Assembly (NCBI GenBank): GCA_020633325.1
Contig: JACKDX010000003.1
Span: 1 to 64,000 of the forward strand
Source: Myxococcales bacterium
Lineage (GTDB): Bacteria > Myxococcota_A > Polyangia > Polyangiales > GCA-016699535
DNA: 64,000 bases
Direction: 5' to 3'
The notes under the pieces were generated by a model. It did not search any database. It had not been told where the DNA came from and saw only the letters and a program-made list of their open reading frames with translations. Made by a program: the position numbers and the translations under genes. Below are positions 53,610 through 63,035 of the stretch, one piece after another (positions within the stretch are counted from its first letter, which is position 1; every line of letters begins with the position of its first letter).

Positions 53610-54857
53610 TTAGACAAGAAATGACGAAAGTTTGTATAGTATAGCAGAAAGCAGTGCCGTCAAAGGCACTGTGACGAACCAACTTGCAGCGATACCGCGT
53701 AACACGTCGGTATCGATGGCTCCCACGCTTCGAGCCAACCCCACGCCAATGACGGCCCCCACCAGAGTGTGGGTCGTGCTAATCGGAAGCCCCAGCTTGC
53801 TTGCGATGAGGATAGTGCTCGCGGTTGCAAACTCGGCGGCGAAACCGCGAGAGGGTGTAAGTTCGGTGATTTTGCTTCCGACGGTCGCGATGACCTTATA
53901 GCCATAGGTTGCGAGTCCAAACACGATGCCGCAGGCACCCACAATAAGCACATAAAACGAGATTTTTACCTTTGCAGCCGGGTTTCCGCTCAGGAGATGG
54001 AATACAGCGGCCATGGGCCCCACCGCGTTGGCGACGTCGTTGCTGCCGTGGGCAAAGGCGACAAATGAGGCTGTGATTATCTGAAGCACCAGAAAGACCT
54101 TCTCCGTCCGACGAAGATTCTTGTGCAAAGAGAGTTGGTGCGCTTCCCGGGTCATACGCCCAAGTAAGGGCGCGCTTACCAGCACAAACAGCGCACCGAC
54201 GCCCAAGCCGATAAGGATTGATGTGCGGAGCGATAGATCGAGATGTAAAGGTTTAAGTCCCTTGTAAATCAAGCTTAGTGCCAGCATGGCGCCTACGGGA
54301 AACAGCAAAAAGGGGCCATGCCGGTGCATCGCGTGTAAAGGATTCTCCGTCGAGAGAATCCGCCTACGAATATGAACAAACATTGCATATGCTGTGAGCG
54401 CTCCAAGAATGGGTGAAATCACCCAGGACGTGGTGATGACCGCGACGTTCGGCCAGTGGATGCTGGAGGGTCCGCCGGCTATCATGCCGAAGCCGAGAAC
54501 GGAACCAACAATGCTGTGAGTGGTCGATACAGGCCACCCCATATAGCTGGCAATGTGAAGCCACATGGCTGACGCTAGCAAACAACAAGCCATCCCCATG
54601 GCGAGTTCTACCGATGTAGCGTCAATGGATTCGAGATCGACGATGCCTTTACTAACGGTGTCTGTGACCGTTCCGCCGACCAGCATGGCGCCCGCAAACT
54701 CAAACACCGCAGCGACGATGAGGGCGCGCTTGAGGGTTAGGGCCCCTGACCCAACGGAGGTTCCCATCGCATTGGCCACATCGTTGGCCCCGATGTTCCA
54801 TGCCATGTAGAGGCCGGTCACGATGGCAACGATCGCGACTATCGTTGAAGGTTCCAT
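53610..54857 (-). CDS. pit: Low-affinity inorganic phosphate transporter, PiT family
   Basis: The 415-residue membrane protein has the duplicated PiT signature: N-terminal GLYMAWNIGANDVANAMGTSVGSGALTLKRA and C-terminal FVAFAHGSNDVANAVGPMAAVF, together with AGMLVGG-like GAMLVGGTVTDTVSKGIVD and GLPISTTHTLVGAVIGVGLARS. About ten membrane segments are visible. It transports metal-phosphate with protons (or sodium) across the inner membrane. It is 17 bp downstream of its DUF47 partner and 30 bp upstream of astD. Confidence 0.95.
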   Translation of the reverse strand: MEPSTIVAIVAIVTGLYMAWNIGANDVANAMGTSVGSGALTLKRALIVAAVFEFAGAMLVGGTVTDTVSKGIVDLESIDATSVELAMGMACCLLASAMWLHIASYMGWPVSTTHSIVGSVLGFGMIAGGPSSIHWPNVAVITTSWVISPILGALTAYAMFVHIRRRILSTENPLHAMHRHGPFLLFPVGAMLALSLIYKGLKPLHLDLSLRTSILIGLGVGALFVLVSAPLLGRMTREAHQLSLHKNLRRTEKVFLVLQIITASFVAFAHGSNDVANAVGPMAAVFHLLSGNPAAKVKISFYVLIVGACGIVFGLATYGYKVIATVGSKITELTPSRGFAAEFATASTILIASKLGLPISTTHTLVGAVIGVGLARSVGAIDTDVLRGIAASWFVTVPLTALLSAILYKLSSFLV

Positions 54858-54874
54858 GGGGCTATTAACTGCTC

Positions 54875-55549
54875 TTAGTGAGCGATGAACAAACGGAAAA
54901 GGTCGCCCACATTTTCTGCATGATTGGCCATGTCCCCGACTTTATTGAGGATTTTGGTCCACATGAACAGTGCGGTGGGCGGCATGTCATGCTCAAGCTC
55001 AAAGAGGGCGCGCGCATTTTGAATCTGGACGATGTCAGCCTCGTGCTCAAGCCGGTGGAGTTCATCGATCATGGTCATAACGTTGTCCGCAGGGCGGCCC
55101 TTAAACCCGGCTTCCAGCAAGGGGTCCAGCTGATGCGTAATACGCTGTGCGCAATAGACGCAGTCCATCACGTGTTTGATCAGCGATCGGAGCGACGTGT
55201 GAATTTCCGGTGGCACCGTCATGGTGCGCAAAGTGAGCAACACGCCGGCGTCCTCCGCAGAATCCGCTACAGCGTCCATTTTGCTGATGAGGGAAAGAAT
55301 GTCGCGACGGTCGACCGGGAGAAACAGCCGAATCGGCATATGCGATCGTACGCGATTCTTAAATTCATCTGCCTTTGCCTCAAGGCGACTTATCTCCACC
55401 GCCAGCGATTCGACACCGGCTTGATCGTTTTGGATTAGCTTCTCAAAAAGATCGGGTACGCGCTCGCAGCATTCGACGACGCGATTCATGAGCTCGCCGA
55501 GCTGCAATAAAGGACTACGAACGAAAAGGCCGGCCAATGGGATGCGCAT
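54875..55549 (-). CDS. DUF47 (PhoU-like) protein, partner of Pit
   Basis: The 224-residue protein is a DUF47/PhoU-like four-helix protein: RIPLAGLFVRSPLLQLGELMNRVVEC, LAVEISRLEAKADEFKNRVRSHMPIRLFLPVDRRDILSLISKMDAVADSAEDAGVLLTLR. The helices contain the Glu/Asp-rich metal sites of PhoU-type proteins (E..KAD, D..AD..E). It is almost always encoded before a pit gene and is thought to modulate phosphate uptake. ATG 55549 is chosen over the open frame to 55720, which overlaps the divergent isomerase gene and has no homology. The gap to that gene is 93 bp. Confidence 0.92.
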   Translation of the reverse strand: MRIPLAGLFVRSPLLQLGELMNRVVECCERVPDLFEKLIQNDQAGVESLAVEISRLEAKADEFKNRVRSHMPIRLFLPVDRRDILSLISKMDAVADSAEDAGVLLTLRTMTVPPEIHTSLRSLIKHVMDCVYCAQRITHQLDPLLEAGFKGRPADNVMTMIDELHRLEHEADIVQIQNARALFELEHDMPPTALFMWTKILNKVGDMANHAENVGDLFRLFIAH

Positions 55550-55642
55550 GAATACCTCTGATGTAGGCGGCTTATACCAGCAAGCCATTCGGCTGGCTAC
55601 GCAAGAAATCCGCAGTACAATGGCGTGAAGGAGACGAGAGTC

Positions 55643-56092
55643 ATGCGCATTGCAATATGCTCCGATGAGAATTACCCGCTGCACGCTCAAATTGCCGATG
55701 ACTTGACCACAAGAGGGCACATTCTTGCCAAATATGGCAGTTTTTCCGAGAAAGATGGCGGGCCATGGGCGCTAGTCGCCGAGCAGGCCGCCAGGGCGGT
55801 CGCCCAAGGAGCATGCGCAGAAGGTATCTTTTTCTGTTGGACCGGCACCGGAATCAGTATCGCGGCCAACAAAATTCGTGGCGTGCGTGCCGCGCTATGT
55901 AATGACGCTGTTACAGCGGCAGGCGCGCGTACGTGGAACCATGCCAACGTGTTGTGTTTGTCCAACCGTTTGCTTTCGGGAGACGTGGCGAAGGAAATAT
56001 TTGATGCATGGTTTAGTACGCCTTTCGAGGAACGGGGGCAAGAAGGTGTAAGGGCGCTGAGCGAGGTGGAAAAGCGGCACTGCCGGCTGTAA
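55643..56092 (+). CDS. RpiB/LacA/LacB-family sugar-phosphate isomerase
   Basis: The 149-residue protein matches the RpiB family of pentose/hexose-phosphate isomerases: MRIAICSDENYPLHAQIADDL near the N terminus, the catalytic loop GIFFCWTGTGISIAANKIRGVRAALC (the Cys65 base and the TGxG anion-hole turn), and WNHANVLCLSNRLLS. It deviates from standard RpiB at the start (SDENY instead of SDHAG), so the substrate could differ from ribose 5-phosphate. ATG 55643 is chosen; a GTG at 55625 would add six residues. It is separate from other sugar genes and convergent with the debranching enzyme (2-bp gap). Confidence 0.82.
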   Translation: MRIAICSDENYPLHAQIADDLTTRGHILAKYGSFSEKDGGPWALVAEQAARAVAQGACAEGIFFCWTGTGISIAANKIRGVRAALCNDAVTAAGARTWNHANVLCLSNRLLSGDVAKEIFDAWFSTPFEERGQEGVRALSEVEKRHCRL

Positions 56093-56094
56093 TG

Positions 56095-58236
56095 CTATTT
56101 GATAATGTGTAAACGGATATCACCCTTCGAGCGCAGCACGTCTACCGAAACGTCGTGATTATATCGTCTGAGGCGCAAGTCAACAAACCCCTCGCCCACT
56201 TTCAGGTTAGTGAGCGAAACTTCATCGAGGCTCGCGGGGAGCACTGGAGCATGAAACTCCACGGCACTCGCCTGATCGTTGACGACCAGTCCCAAGGTAG
56301 CCTGAAGCAGGAGATACACCGCGCCTGCTGCCCACGCTTGCGGATTGCACGCCACTGGATAAAGAGTTGGTCCCTCACCACTTCGTTTTGAGAATCCGCA
56401 GAAAAGTTCCGGGAGTCGGTGAAGGTCGAAATTATAAGAAGCCTGGTACAAGTCGTCCAAAATTTTGCTGGCGTGATGCTGCAGGCCATACATAGAAAAC
56501 CCCCATCCGATAAGCGCATTGTCGTGAGGCCAGACCGAGCCGTTGTGATACGACAGTGGATTATAACGGCGTTCGTTGGCAGCGAGGGTGCGGATGCCCC
56601 ATCCGCTATAACCAGCATCGTTCATGAGTTGTTCGGCGACCAGGTGCGCACGTTCAGGAAGGGCAATACCCGAAAACAAGCACTGGCCCGCATTCGACGT
56701 GCGAACGCAACAGGGATGCTTTTTGCCATCAAGCGCTAAGGCGTAGGTGCCGAGCGCTTCACACCAAAAGTCCCGGTCGAAGCGCATGCGCAGATCGTCT
56801 GCTTTTCGCTCCAGTTCCTCAGCGCGCGCGTTAAGTCCCAGCGCTTTGGCCAATAAAGATGCGTGCGTATAGGCACCATACACGTATGCCTGCACCTCAC
56901 ACAACGCAATGGGTCCCTCGGCAGAGGTGCCATCTGAATAAAACACCGAATCCTTTGAATCTTTCCATCCTTGATGGACCAGACCACCGGGGGCAACGCG
57001 TCCGTATTCGACATATCCGTCGCCATCTTTGTCGCCATCATTTTCAATCCACGCAATCGCCGATTCGAGATGGGGCCATAACTTTTGAATGCTCGCCAAG
57101 TCGCCTGTACGCTGGAAATACGCTCCTGCTAGATAGACAAACAGGGGAGTTGCGTCGGCGCTGCCGTAATACCGTCCGAAAGGAAGCTCGCTAAGGCTTG
57201 AGACCTCACCTCGGCGAATCTCGTGAACAACTTTTCCCGGCTCGGCGTCTCGCGCAGGCTCATAAGAGGTGGCTTGGGTGGCCGCTAGGTATGCTAACAC
57301 ACCTTTGGCGATGCGCGGCTCGATCCAGAGACACTCTAACGCGGTCACGATGCCATCCCTGCCGAAGGGCGTGCTAAACCAGGGGGTACCGGCGTACGGA
57401 TATCGCCCGAATTCCGTGTCAGTGAGGAGCATTTGCAGGTCTTCGAATGAGCGATCGATCCATTGATTGAATATCTCGTTCGACGTGGTAATGCTGCAAG
57501 CGTGCTGACGTGCGTGTTGCATTCGTCGCGTCAGCTCGTCTAAGCCGCTTTGATAATTGGTATAGACAAGAGGGTGGCGCTCGGGCTCATGAGGTTCTAT
57601 GCAATGGATGCGGATATCCAGCGTAAAGTCTTCCCCTGGAGCCAAGGACACGTGATAGTCCGTCATGCCTTCACAAAAACGATCAGGTGGGGCTGAAAAT
57701 TTAATATGCGTTTGACGCAAAACATCATCGAGGCCGATATATCCATAGATGAGCGTATCGCCTGTGAGAGTGGGCTCCTGCATTTCTCCGCGTTTCTTTC
57801 GCTGATAACCGCGCACCTCGAACACATCAGCATAGTCGGCAGAGAATCGGAGTTGTACGAGATGGTGGGCAGGCTTCTCGCTGAAATTGTGTAAAACTAT
57901 ACGCGCGTAACAGGTGTGGTCGAGAAGATAACTTGTGCGCAGTATATGAATAGGATCGGCGTCCAACCCCTCACCCACGAGGCGCGGGTCGGTGGGCGTA
58001 GCCAAATCCGCGGTTAACATCGCGTTGTCGTCTTTCGTGGTCGAACTCAGAAGGACAGGTAGCTTACCGTCCATGCTTAATTCCATCCCACTCAAGAACC
58101 TTGTGCCGCAGTAATAGATCCCTTGGGACCGCGATCCGCGCTCATGGATATCCCCGAAGCGGTTGAAAAGGGCGAAGATTTCCCCATCCTTGAGCACCCG
58201 CAAACGGTCGTCGGCCAGTGTGGTTTCGTCAGTCAT
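56095..58236 (-). CDS. Glycogen-debranching-type amylo-alpha-1,6-glucosidase
   Basis: The 713-residue protein fits the amylo-alpha-1,6-glucosidase family. The N-terminal GDE_N-bis region is visible (RVLKDGEIFALFNRFGDIHERGSRSQGIYYCGTRFLSGMELSMDGKLPVLLSS) and the (alpha/alpha)6 GH15-like catalytic barrel follows: YAGTPWFSTPFGRDGIVTAL, LFGRYYGSADATPLFVYLAG, DGYVEYGRVAPGGLVHQGWKDSKDSV, and NPLSYHNGSVWPHDNALIGWGF. It would hydrolyse alpha-1,6 linkages in glycogen-like polymers or an oligosaccharide. The start ATG overlaps the upstream GT4 gene by 4 bp, a clear sign of an operon. Confidence 0.9.
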   Translation of the reverse strand: MTDETTLADDRLRVLKDGEIFALFNRFGDIHERGSRSQGIYYCGTRFLSGMELSMDGKLPVLLSSTTKDDNAMLTADLATPTDPRLVGEGLDADPIHILRTSYLLDHTCYARIVLHNFSEKPAHHLVQLRFSADYADVFEVRGYQRKKRGEMQEPTLTGDTLIYGYIGLDDVLRQTHIKFSAPPDRFCEGMTDYHVSLAPGEDFTLDIRIHCIEPHEPERHPLVYTNYQSGLDELTRRMQHARQHACSITTSNEIFNQWIDRSFEDLQMLLTDTEFGRYPYAGTPWFSTPFGRDGIVTALECLWIEPRIAKGVLAYLAATQATSYEPARDAEPGKVVHEIRRGEVSSLSELPFGRYYGSADATPLFVYLAGAYFQRTGDLASIQKLWPHLESAIAWIENDGDKDGDGYVEYGRVAPGGLVHQGWKDSKDSVFYSDGTSAEGPIALCEVQAYVYGAYTHASLLAKALGLNARAEELERKADDLRMRFDRDFWCEALGTYALALDGKKHPCCVRTSNAGQCLFSGIALPERAHLVAEQLMNDAGYSGWGIRTLAANERRYNPLSYHNGSVWPHDNALIGWGFSMYGLQHHASKILDDLYQASYNFDLHRLPELFCGFSKRSGEGPTLYPVACNPQAWAAGAVYLLLQATLGLVVNDQASAVEFHAPVLPASLDEVSLTNLKVGEGFVDLRLRRYNHDVSVDVLRSKGDIRLHIIK

Positions 58237-59279
58237 GCGTTTGGTGGGGATTCAAGGAGCGCGCGATATATTTCGAGATAATTCTGTGCCATGATACGCG
58301 CAGTAAATCGTTGCTCAAAGGCCTTACGGCATGCCCTGCGATCGATGGCGCGGATGTTTCGTAAGGCGGATTGTCCCTCCGCTTCGGTTTCATAGACAAA
58401 ACCCGTGGTTCCGGACTCCATGATTTCTGGGACTGAGCCCCTGCAACGGGCGAGTATAGGCGTTCCGCACGCCAGCGCTTCGACCATGACCAGACCGAAG
58501 GGCTCAGGCCAGTCAATGGGAAAAAGCAAAGCCAGCGCATTACCCAGGAAGCCATCTTTTTCCGAATCGCCGATTTCACCCAAAAATTCAATCAAGGGAT
58601 GATCCAGCATCGGCTTGATGACAGTCTCAAAATACGTTGCATCCACCTGGTCTATTTTTGCCGAGATCTTCAGCGGCAGGTTTTCGGCTATGGCCAGACT
58701 GATGGCAGAATCGACACGCTTTTCCGGCGAAATCCGCCCAAGAAACGCTAAATATTCGCCCGCTTTGGGATGAAACGTATAGAGATCGTCAGGCAAGCCG
58801 TGGTCCACATTTCCTACCCAGTGTGCCTGCGGCAAGGGCTGCCTCTGGGACATTGAAATGGACACGACGGGGGCGTCGGAAAACTCCGCAAAGATATCCG
58901 CAAGCTCTGGCAAATCCAATCGGCCATGAAGTGTGGTCACGGTGGGAATTGACAAACGGCGGTAGACGGGAAATGGAAGATAATCGATATGCGAATGCAC
59001 AATGTCGAACGCACTGGCACGCCTCGCCAGCAATTCCAGCATGAGGATGTGGCGTGACATGTGATCCACCACTCTATCGTCGAGGCGCAACGCGCGCTCG
59101 CAGGGCGCAATCAGTTTTGCCTGAGTGATGGAATCGCCACTGGCAAAAAGTGTCACTTCGTGCCCCTGGCGAACAAGCTCCTCCGTCAGATATGAGACCA
59201 CGCGTTCTGTTCCGCCGTATAGTTTCGGCGGCACGCTCTCGAACAGCGGTGCGACTTGTGCGATGCGTAAAGGCGACAT
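58233..59279 (-). CDS. GT4-family glycosyltransferase
   Basis: The 348-residue protein is a GT-B glycosyltransferase of family 4. The N-terminal domain begins RIAQVAPLFESVPPKLYGGTERVVSYLTEELVRQGHEVTLFASGDS (the Gly-rich donor loop GGTERV). The C-terminal domain has EYLAFLGRISPEKRVDSAI and the sugar-nucleotide motif FPIDWPEPFGLVMVEALACGTPIL with the E-x7-E pair, then SVPEIMESGTTGFVYE. The donor is probably a nucleotide sugar; a role in polymer or trehalose/glycogen metabolism is suggested by the debranching gene it overlaps (4 bp). It starts 8 bp after the valS stop, so it may share its transcript. Confidence 0.9.
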   Translation of the reverse strand: MSPLRIAQVAPLFESVPPKLYGGTERVVSYLTEELVRQGHEVTLFASGDSITQAKLIAPCERALRLDDRVVDHMSRHILMLELLARRASAFDIVHSHIDYLPFPVYRRLSIPTVTTLHGRLDLPELADIFAEFSDAPVVSISMSQRQPLPQAHWVGNVDHGLPDDLYTFHPKAGEYLAFLGRISPEKRVDSAISLAIAENLPLKISAKIDQVDATYFETVIKPMLDHPLIEFLGEIGDSEKDGFLGNALALLFPIDWPEPFGLVMVEALACGTPILARCRGSVPEIMESGTTGFVYETEAEGQSALRNIRAIDRRACRKAFEQRFTARIMAQNYLEIYRALLESPPNA

Positions 59280-59287
59280 GCGTATTG

Positions 59288-62089
59288 CTAGCTTATGTCG
59301 TCTCGCGGCGTATTGTCGAGAGTTTCAATCAAGCGTCTCTGAGCGGCATCGAGATCGGCCAATCGTGCCCGTTCTCTCTCCACGAGCGCCGCCGGAGCGC
59401 GGTCGGTGAAGCTTGGGTTCGAGAGCTTTCCCCGGATGCTGTTTAGATCTTTGACGACCTTGGCAAGTTCGCGCTCGAGGCGAGCACGCTCTTTTTGGGG
59501 ATCGAGTAACCCTAAAAGGGGAACCAATATCATGATATCCTGGACATGAGCGAATGCGGTCCCGGCCGGAACAGAGGTGTCACCAGACATTTCCACGCTG
59601 AGAGCGGCTTTGCATAGCGCCTGGATGGCGCTGGATTCTCGGGTAAAAAGATTCTGATGTGCGGCGCGGGTGACTCGGACCGTGAGCGGCAATATTGTGC
59701 TTCGCGCAATGTCGTGTTCGGCCCGAATCGTTCGCGCAGCAATGATGACCTGCTGTAAGAGGGCCACCTCGGCTTCGGCGCTTTCGTCGAGAGCTCCGGT
59801 GTCTTGGTGCGGATAATCGGCGAGCATAATGCTAAGAGGCGCTGAGTCAACCTTTGGGAAACGCTGCCATAGCTCTTCGGTAATGAAGGGCATCATGGGG
59901 TGAAGCAGACGCAGGGTGTGTTCCATCACGAAAAGCAACGTCGTGCGGGTTTCGGATGCATATTTGGGATCGGCCAAAAGAGGCTTGGAAAGCTCTAAAT
60001 ACCAGTCGCAGTACTCATCCCAAACAAAGTGATAAAGCGCGCCAGATGCTTCGTCTAACCGATATTGTTCAATGCCTTCGCGGGCCTCTGTGATGACGCG
60101 GGCGAGGCGCGACAAAATCCAGCGGTTAAAAAGACTCTCGCACGGCTGCTGCGCAGCGACAGGGTGCGGGTGGTCCCCGAGTTGCATGAGTGTGTAGCGC
60201 GCGGCGTTCCAAAGCTTATTGCAAAAATTGCGGTAGCCCTCGATGCGCTTAATGGCGACTGGAATTTTACGCGTTTGCGGCGAATAACTGAGCAGCGTCA
60301 TCCGCAGGGCGTCGGCACCGTATGCCGAAAACCCATCGGGATACGTCCGTTTGAGATATTCGAGGCCGCGGGAAGAAGCGCCGCTGGCCTGAGCTTCCGC
60401 GAGCAGGGCGGTGCCATCGATGCCTTTGATGACATGAATCGGATCGATGACATTCCCTTTGACCTTGGACATCTTTTCGCCCCGTTCATCCGTGACCATG
60501 CCTGCCAAGAGCACACGCCGAAATGGCACATCGCCCATGAAATAAAGGCCGAGCATGATCATTCGCGCAACCCAGAAGAATAAAATGTCGTAAGCAGTTT
60601 CCAAATCCGAAGTGGGATAGAAGCGCGCAAGGTCGGGCGTGCAATTGGGCCATCCCAAAGTGGAAAACGGCCAGAGGCCCGAGCTAAACCATGTATCCAG
60701 CACATCCGGATCCTGCGCGAGTGAAGTGCCGCCGCATTTGGTACATACCCCCGGCGGCTCGCGGCTGACATGCACTTGCGCACAGGTATGGCAATGGTAT
60801 GCGGGGATCTGATGCCCCCACCAGAGCTGTCGCGAAATGCACCAGTCTTCGATATTGGTAAGCCAGTGATCGTAAGTTTTGGTCCAGTCCTCGGGAATGA
60901 TCTGGATCTTGCCAGAGTGGACCGCTTTTAGCGCTGGTGCCGCCAAAGGCTTCATCTTCAGAAACCACTGCGTAGATATGATGGGCTCAACGATGCTGCC
61001 TGAGCGCTGCGAACGCGGCAACGTCATTGTATGCGGGTGCACGCCGCGCATTAGCCCCTTGGCTTCGAGCGCGGCTTTGACGGCTTTTCGAGCTGCGAAA
61101 CGATCCAGCTCTGCGAAAGGCCCTGCGTTGTCATTGAGTGTTCCATCGTTATTGAGCAGATTGATGATCGGCAACCCGTGCCGCTGGCCCGCTCTAAAGT
61201 CATTGGGATCATGGCCAGGGGTGACCTTCACCACACCAGTGCCGAAGGCTGGATCGACAAGCACTTCGTCGGTGATGATGGGAATGACGCGATCCACAAA
61301 AGGGTGACGCACCAGTTTGCCATGCAAATGCGTGTAACGGCCATCATCGGGGTGCACAGCAAGCGCCGTGTCGCCTAACATCGTCTCAGGGCGTGTGGTC
61401 GAAACGACGACTTCGCCACCGCCTTGTGCCTCAGGGAGCTCGTACGCAAAGTCGAAAAGTTCACCCTGCACGTTCTCCTGGGTTTCGACTTCTAGGTCCG
61501 AAAGCACAGTTTGAGTTTCCACGTCCCAGTTGACGAGTCGACTGCCTCGGTAAATAAGCCCGTCTTCGTAAAGACGCACAAACGCTTCGCGCACTGCATC
61601 GCTGAGCTCAGAGCTCATCGTGAAGCGCTCCCGCGACCAATCGCACGAGGCGCCTAAAATACGCAGCTGCTTGAGGATGTGCCCGCCGGCCCGAGTCTTC
61701 CACTCCCATACGCGTTCAATAAACGCGTCTCGACCAATGTCGTGCCTGCTTAGTCCTTGCTGTCGAAGCTGCCGCTCCACGACGACTTGCGTCGCAATGC
61801 CGGCATGGTCGGTTCCAGGAATCCATAGGCAATCATAGCCGCGCATTCGATGGTAGCGTACGAGGACATCCTCGAAAGTCGCGCGGCACGCATGGCCCAT
61901 ATGCAGATGCCCCGTGACGTTAGGAGGGGGAATGACCAGCACGTAGTTTTGCCGGCCCGGGCGTGATTCTTGAGGCGGGGTGAACAGTCCTTCACGCTCC
62001 CAAAATTCGTACCACCGGTCTTCGCTCGCGCTCGGGTCGTAAGTTTTTGGAATGCCTGGTTCGGACACGTGCACCGCTTCATCGCTCAC
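59288..62089 (-). CDS. valS: Valyl-tRNA synthetase
   Basis: The 933-residue class I synthetase has the HIGH-type motif PPPNVTGHLHMGHA (58-66 region), WIPGTDHAGIATQ, the CP1 editing domain, and the KMSKS motif GEKMSKVKGNVIDP. The anticodon-binding domain and the C-terminal coiled coil follow (DPQKERARLERELAKVVKDLNSIRGKLSNPSFTDRAP). It charges tRNA-Val with valine. A start at GTG 62089 (GTGAGCGATGAAG) fits. Length is normal. It is the middle of a minus-strand run from the CheY-like gene to the debranching enzyme. Confidence 0.98.
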   Translation of the reverse strand: MSDEAVHVSEPGIPKTYDPSASEDRWYEFWEREGLFTPPQESRPGRQNYVLVIPPPNVTGHLHMGHACRATFEDVLVRYHRMRGYDCLWIPGTDHAGIATQVVVERQLRQQGLSRHDIGRDAFIERVWEWKTRAGGHILKQLRILGASCDWSRERFTMSSELSDAVREAFVRLYEDGLIYRGSRLVNWDVETQTVLSDLEVETQENVQGELFDFAYELPEAQGGGEVVVSTTRPETMLGDTALAVHPDDGRYTHLHGKLVRHPFVDRVIPIITDEVLVDPAFGTGVVKVTPGHDPNDFRAGQRHGLPIINLLNNDGTLNDNAGPFAELDRFAARKAVKAALEAKGLMRGVHPHTMTLPRSQRSGSIVEPIISTQWFLKMKPLAAPALKAVHSGKIQIIPEDWTKTYDHWLTNIEDWCISRQLWWGHQIPAYHCHTCAQVHVSREPPGVCTKCGGTSLAQDPDVLDTWFSSGLWPFSTLGWPNCTPDLARFYPTSDLETAYDILFFWVARMIMLGLYFMGDVPFRRVLLAGMVTDERGEKMSKVKGNVIDPIHVIKGIDGTALLAEAQASGASSRGLEYLKRTYPDGFSAYGADALRMTLLSYSPQTRKIPVAIKRIEGYRNFCNKLWNAARYTLMQLGDHPHPVAAQQPCESLFNRWILSRLARVITEAREGIEQYRLDEASGALYHFVWDEYCDWYLELSKPLLADPKYASETRTTLLFVMEHTLRLLHPMMPFITEELWQRFPKVDSAPLSIMLADYPHQDTGALDESAEAEVALLQQVIIAARTIRAEHDIARSTILPLTVRVTRAAHQNLFTRESSAIQALCKAALSVEMSGDTSVPAGTAFAHVQDIMILVPLLGLLDPQKERARLERELAKVVKDLNSIRGKLSNPSFTDRAPAALVERERARLADLDAAQRRLIETLDNTPRDDIS

Positions 62090-62111
62090 TGTGCAACATC
62101 CCCGCTGTGCA

Positions 62112-62951
62112 CTACTTGGCGGTCAAGCGTCGGAGTTCTTCGCGGATGAGCGTCTCGGCGAGTTCGGGCACAACCTCCCACACCACTTGCTCGATGATCT
62201 CGCGCGAGAGGGCCATGACACTCTCGACCTGTTGATGCGTAAGACCCAGGGATGAAAGCCGTTCTGGAAGCGGGCCAGGCATTGAGGCGGCAGGAGGGTG
62301 CGACACAGGCTGCTGTTGAGTGGCCGCCGTGCCTAGCGATAAGCGTTCCCCGGGACGTCCCATGCTGGCGGCGGGTCCTTCCTGGGCTCGGCCGGGCGCG
62401 CGAAGGCCCGACGTCGGCTCCGCGCGGCGAAACGCAGCCGGCGGTTGAGCCGATACCGCGGGCATCGCCGTTCCCGTCCCCATCACGGTTTTCTGCCGCA
62501 GCCTCGCGGCTGCCGCAGCATCAGGGCGTGCGACGGCCGGAGGTGGTGCAGCGACCGCCGGACCGGCGGCAATACCGGGCTCCGCACTCTTGCGGCTGGT
62601 GAGCTCTCGGACGCGTTCAATCAGGACCTGAGTCTCGAAGGGTTTCGATAGGGAACCATCGACACCGGCCTGGCGTCCCTTGGCATCATCGTAGGGGTAA
62701 TGCTCGCTAGCAAGCACCAAGGCCCGCACTTGCGGCGCACTGCGCTTAAGCTGACGGCACAGCTCGTAGCTGGGCATACCGGGCAAGGAGTTGTCCAAGA
62801 TCACCACATCTGGACGCACTTCGGTGATGCGGGCAAGCGCCGAATCGGCGCTCGACACGCTGATGATCTTTGCACCCTCGCCAGCGAAACTCATCTCCAA
62901 GATGGTCCGCATGGTCGCGCTATCGTCAACGGCGAGAATGGTTAAGGCCAT
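62112..62951 (-). CDS. CheY-like response regulator with Pro/Ala-rich linker and helical tail
   Basis: The 279-residue protein has a standard receiver domain (4-122): ILAVDDSATMRTIL (acidic pair), VVILDNSLPGMPSYELCRQL (phospho-acceptor Asp), LVLASEH (Ser), and GSLSKPFET (Lys). A long Ala/Pro/Gln-rich low-complexity linker follows (~128-225), then a helical tail (LSSLGLTHQQVESVMALSREIIEQVVWEVVPELAETLIREELRRLTAK) that is not a DNA-binding domain. The tail could dock a protein partner. No kinase gene is nearby. It is 22 bp upstream of valS on the same strand. Confidence 0.85.
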   Translation of the reverse strand: MALTILAVDDSATMRTILEMSFAGEGAKIISVSSADSALARITEVRPDVVILDNSLPGMPSYELCRQLKRSAPQVRALVLASEHYPYDDAKGRQAGVDGSLSKPFETQVLIERVRELTSRKSAEPGIAAGPAVAAPPPAVARPDAAAAARLRQKTVMGTGTAMPAVSAQPPAAFRRAEPTSGLRAPGRAQEGPAASMGRPGERLSLGTAATQQQPVSHPPAASMPGPLPERLSSLGLTHQQVESVMALSREIIEQVVWEVVPELAETLIREELRRLTAK

Positions 62952-63035
62952 GGTGTGCTCCAGCCCAGAGTTACGAACCTCATGTCTACGTCACCTATAG
63001 CCAATTCGTCAAGAAATACCCGTTCATGGAGCAAT

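Noticed and set aside
60065..60583. 172-codon plus-strand open frame
   Set aside because: Shadow of valS on the opposite strand.
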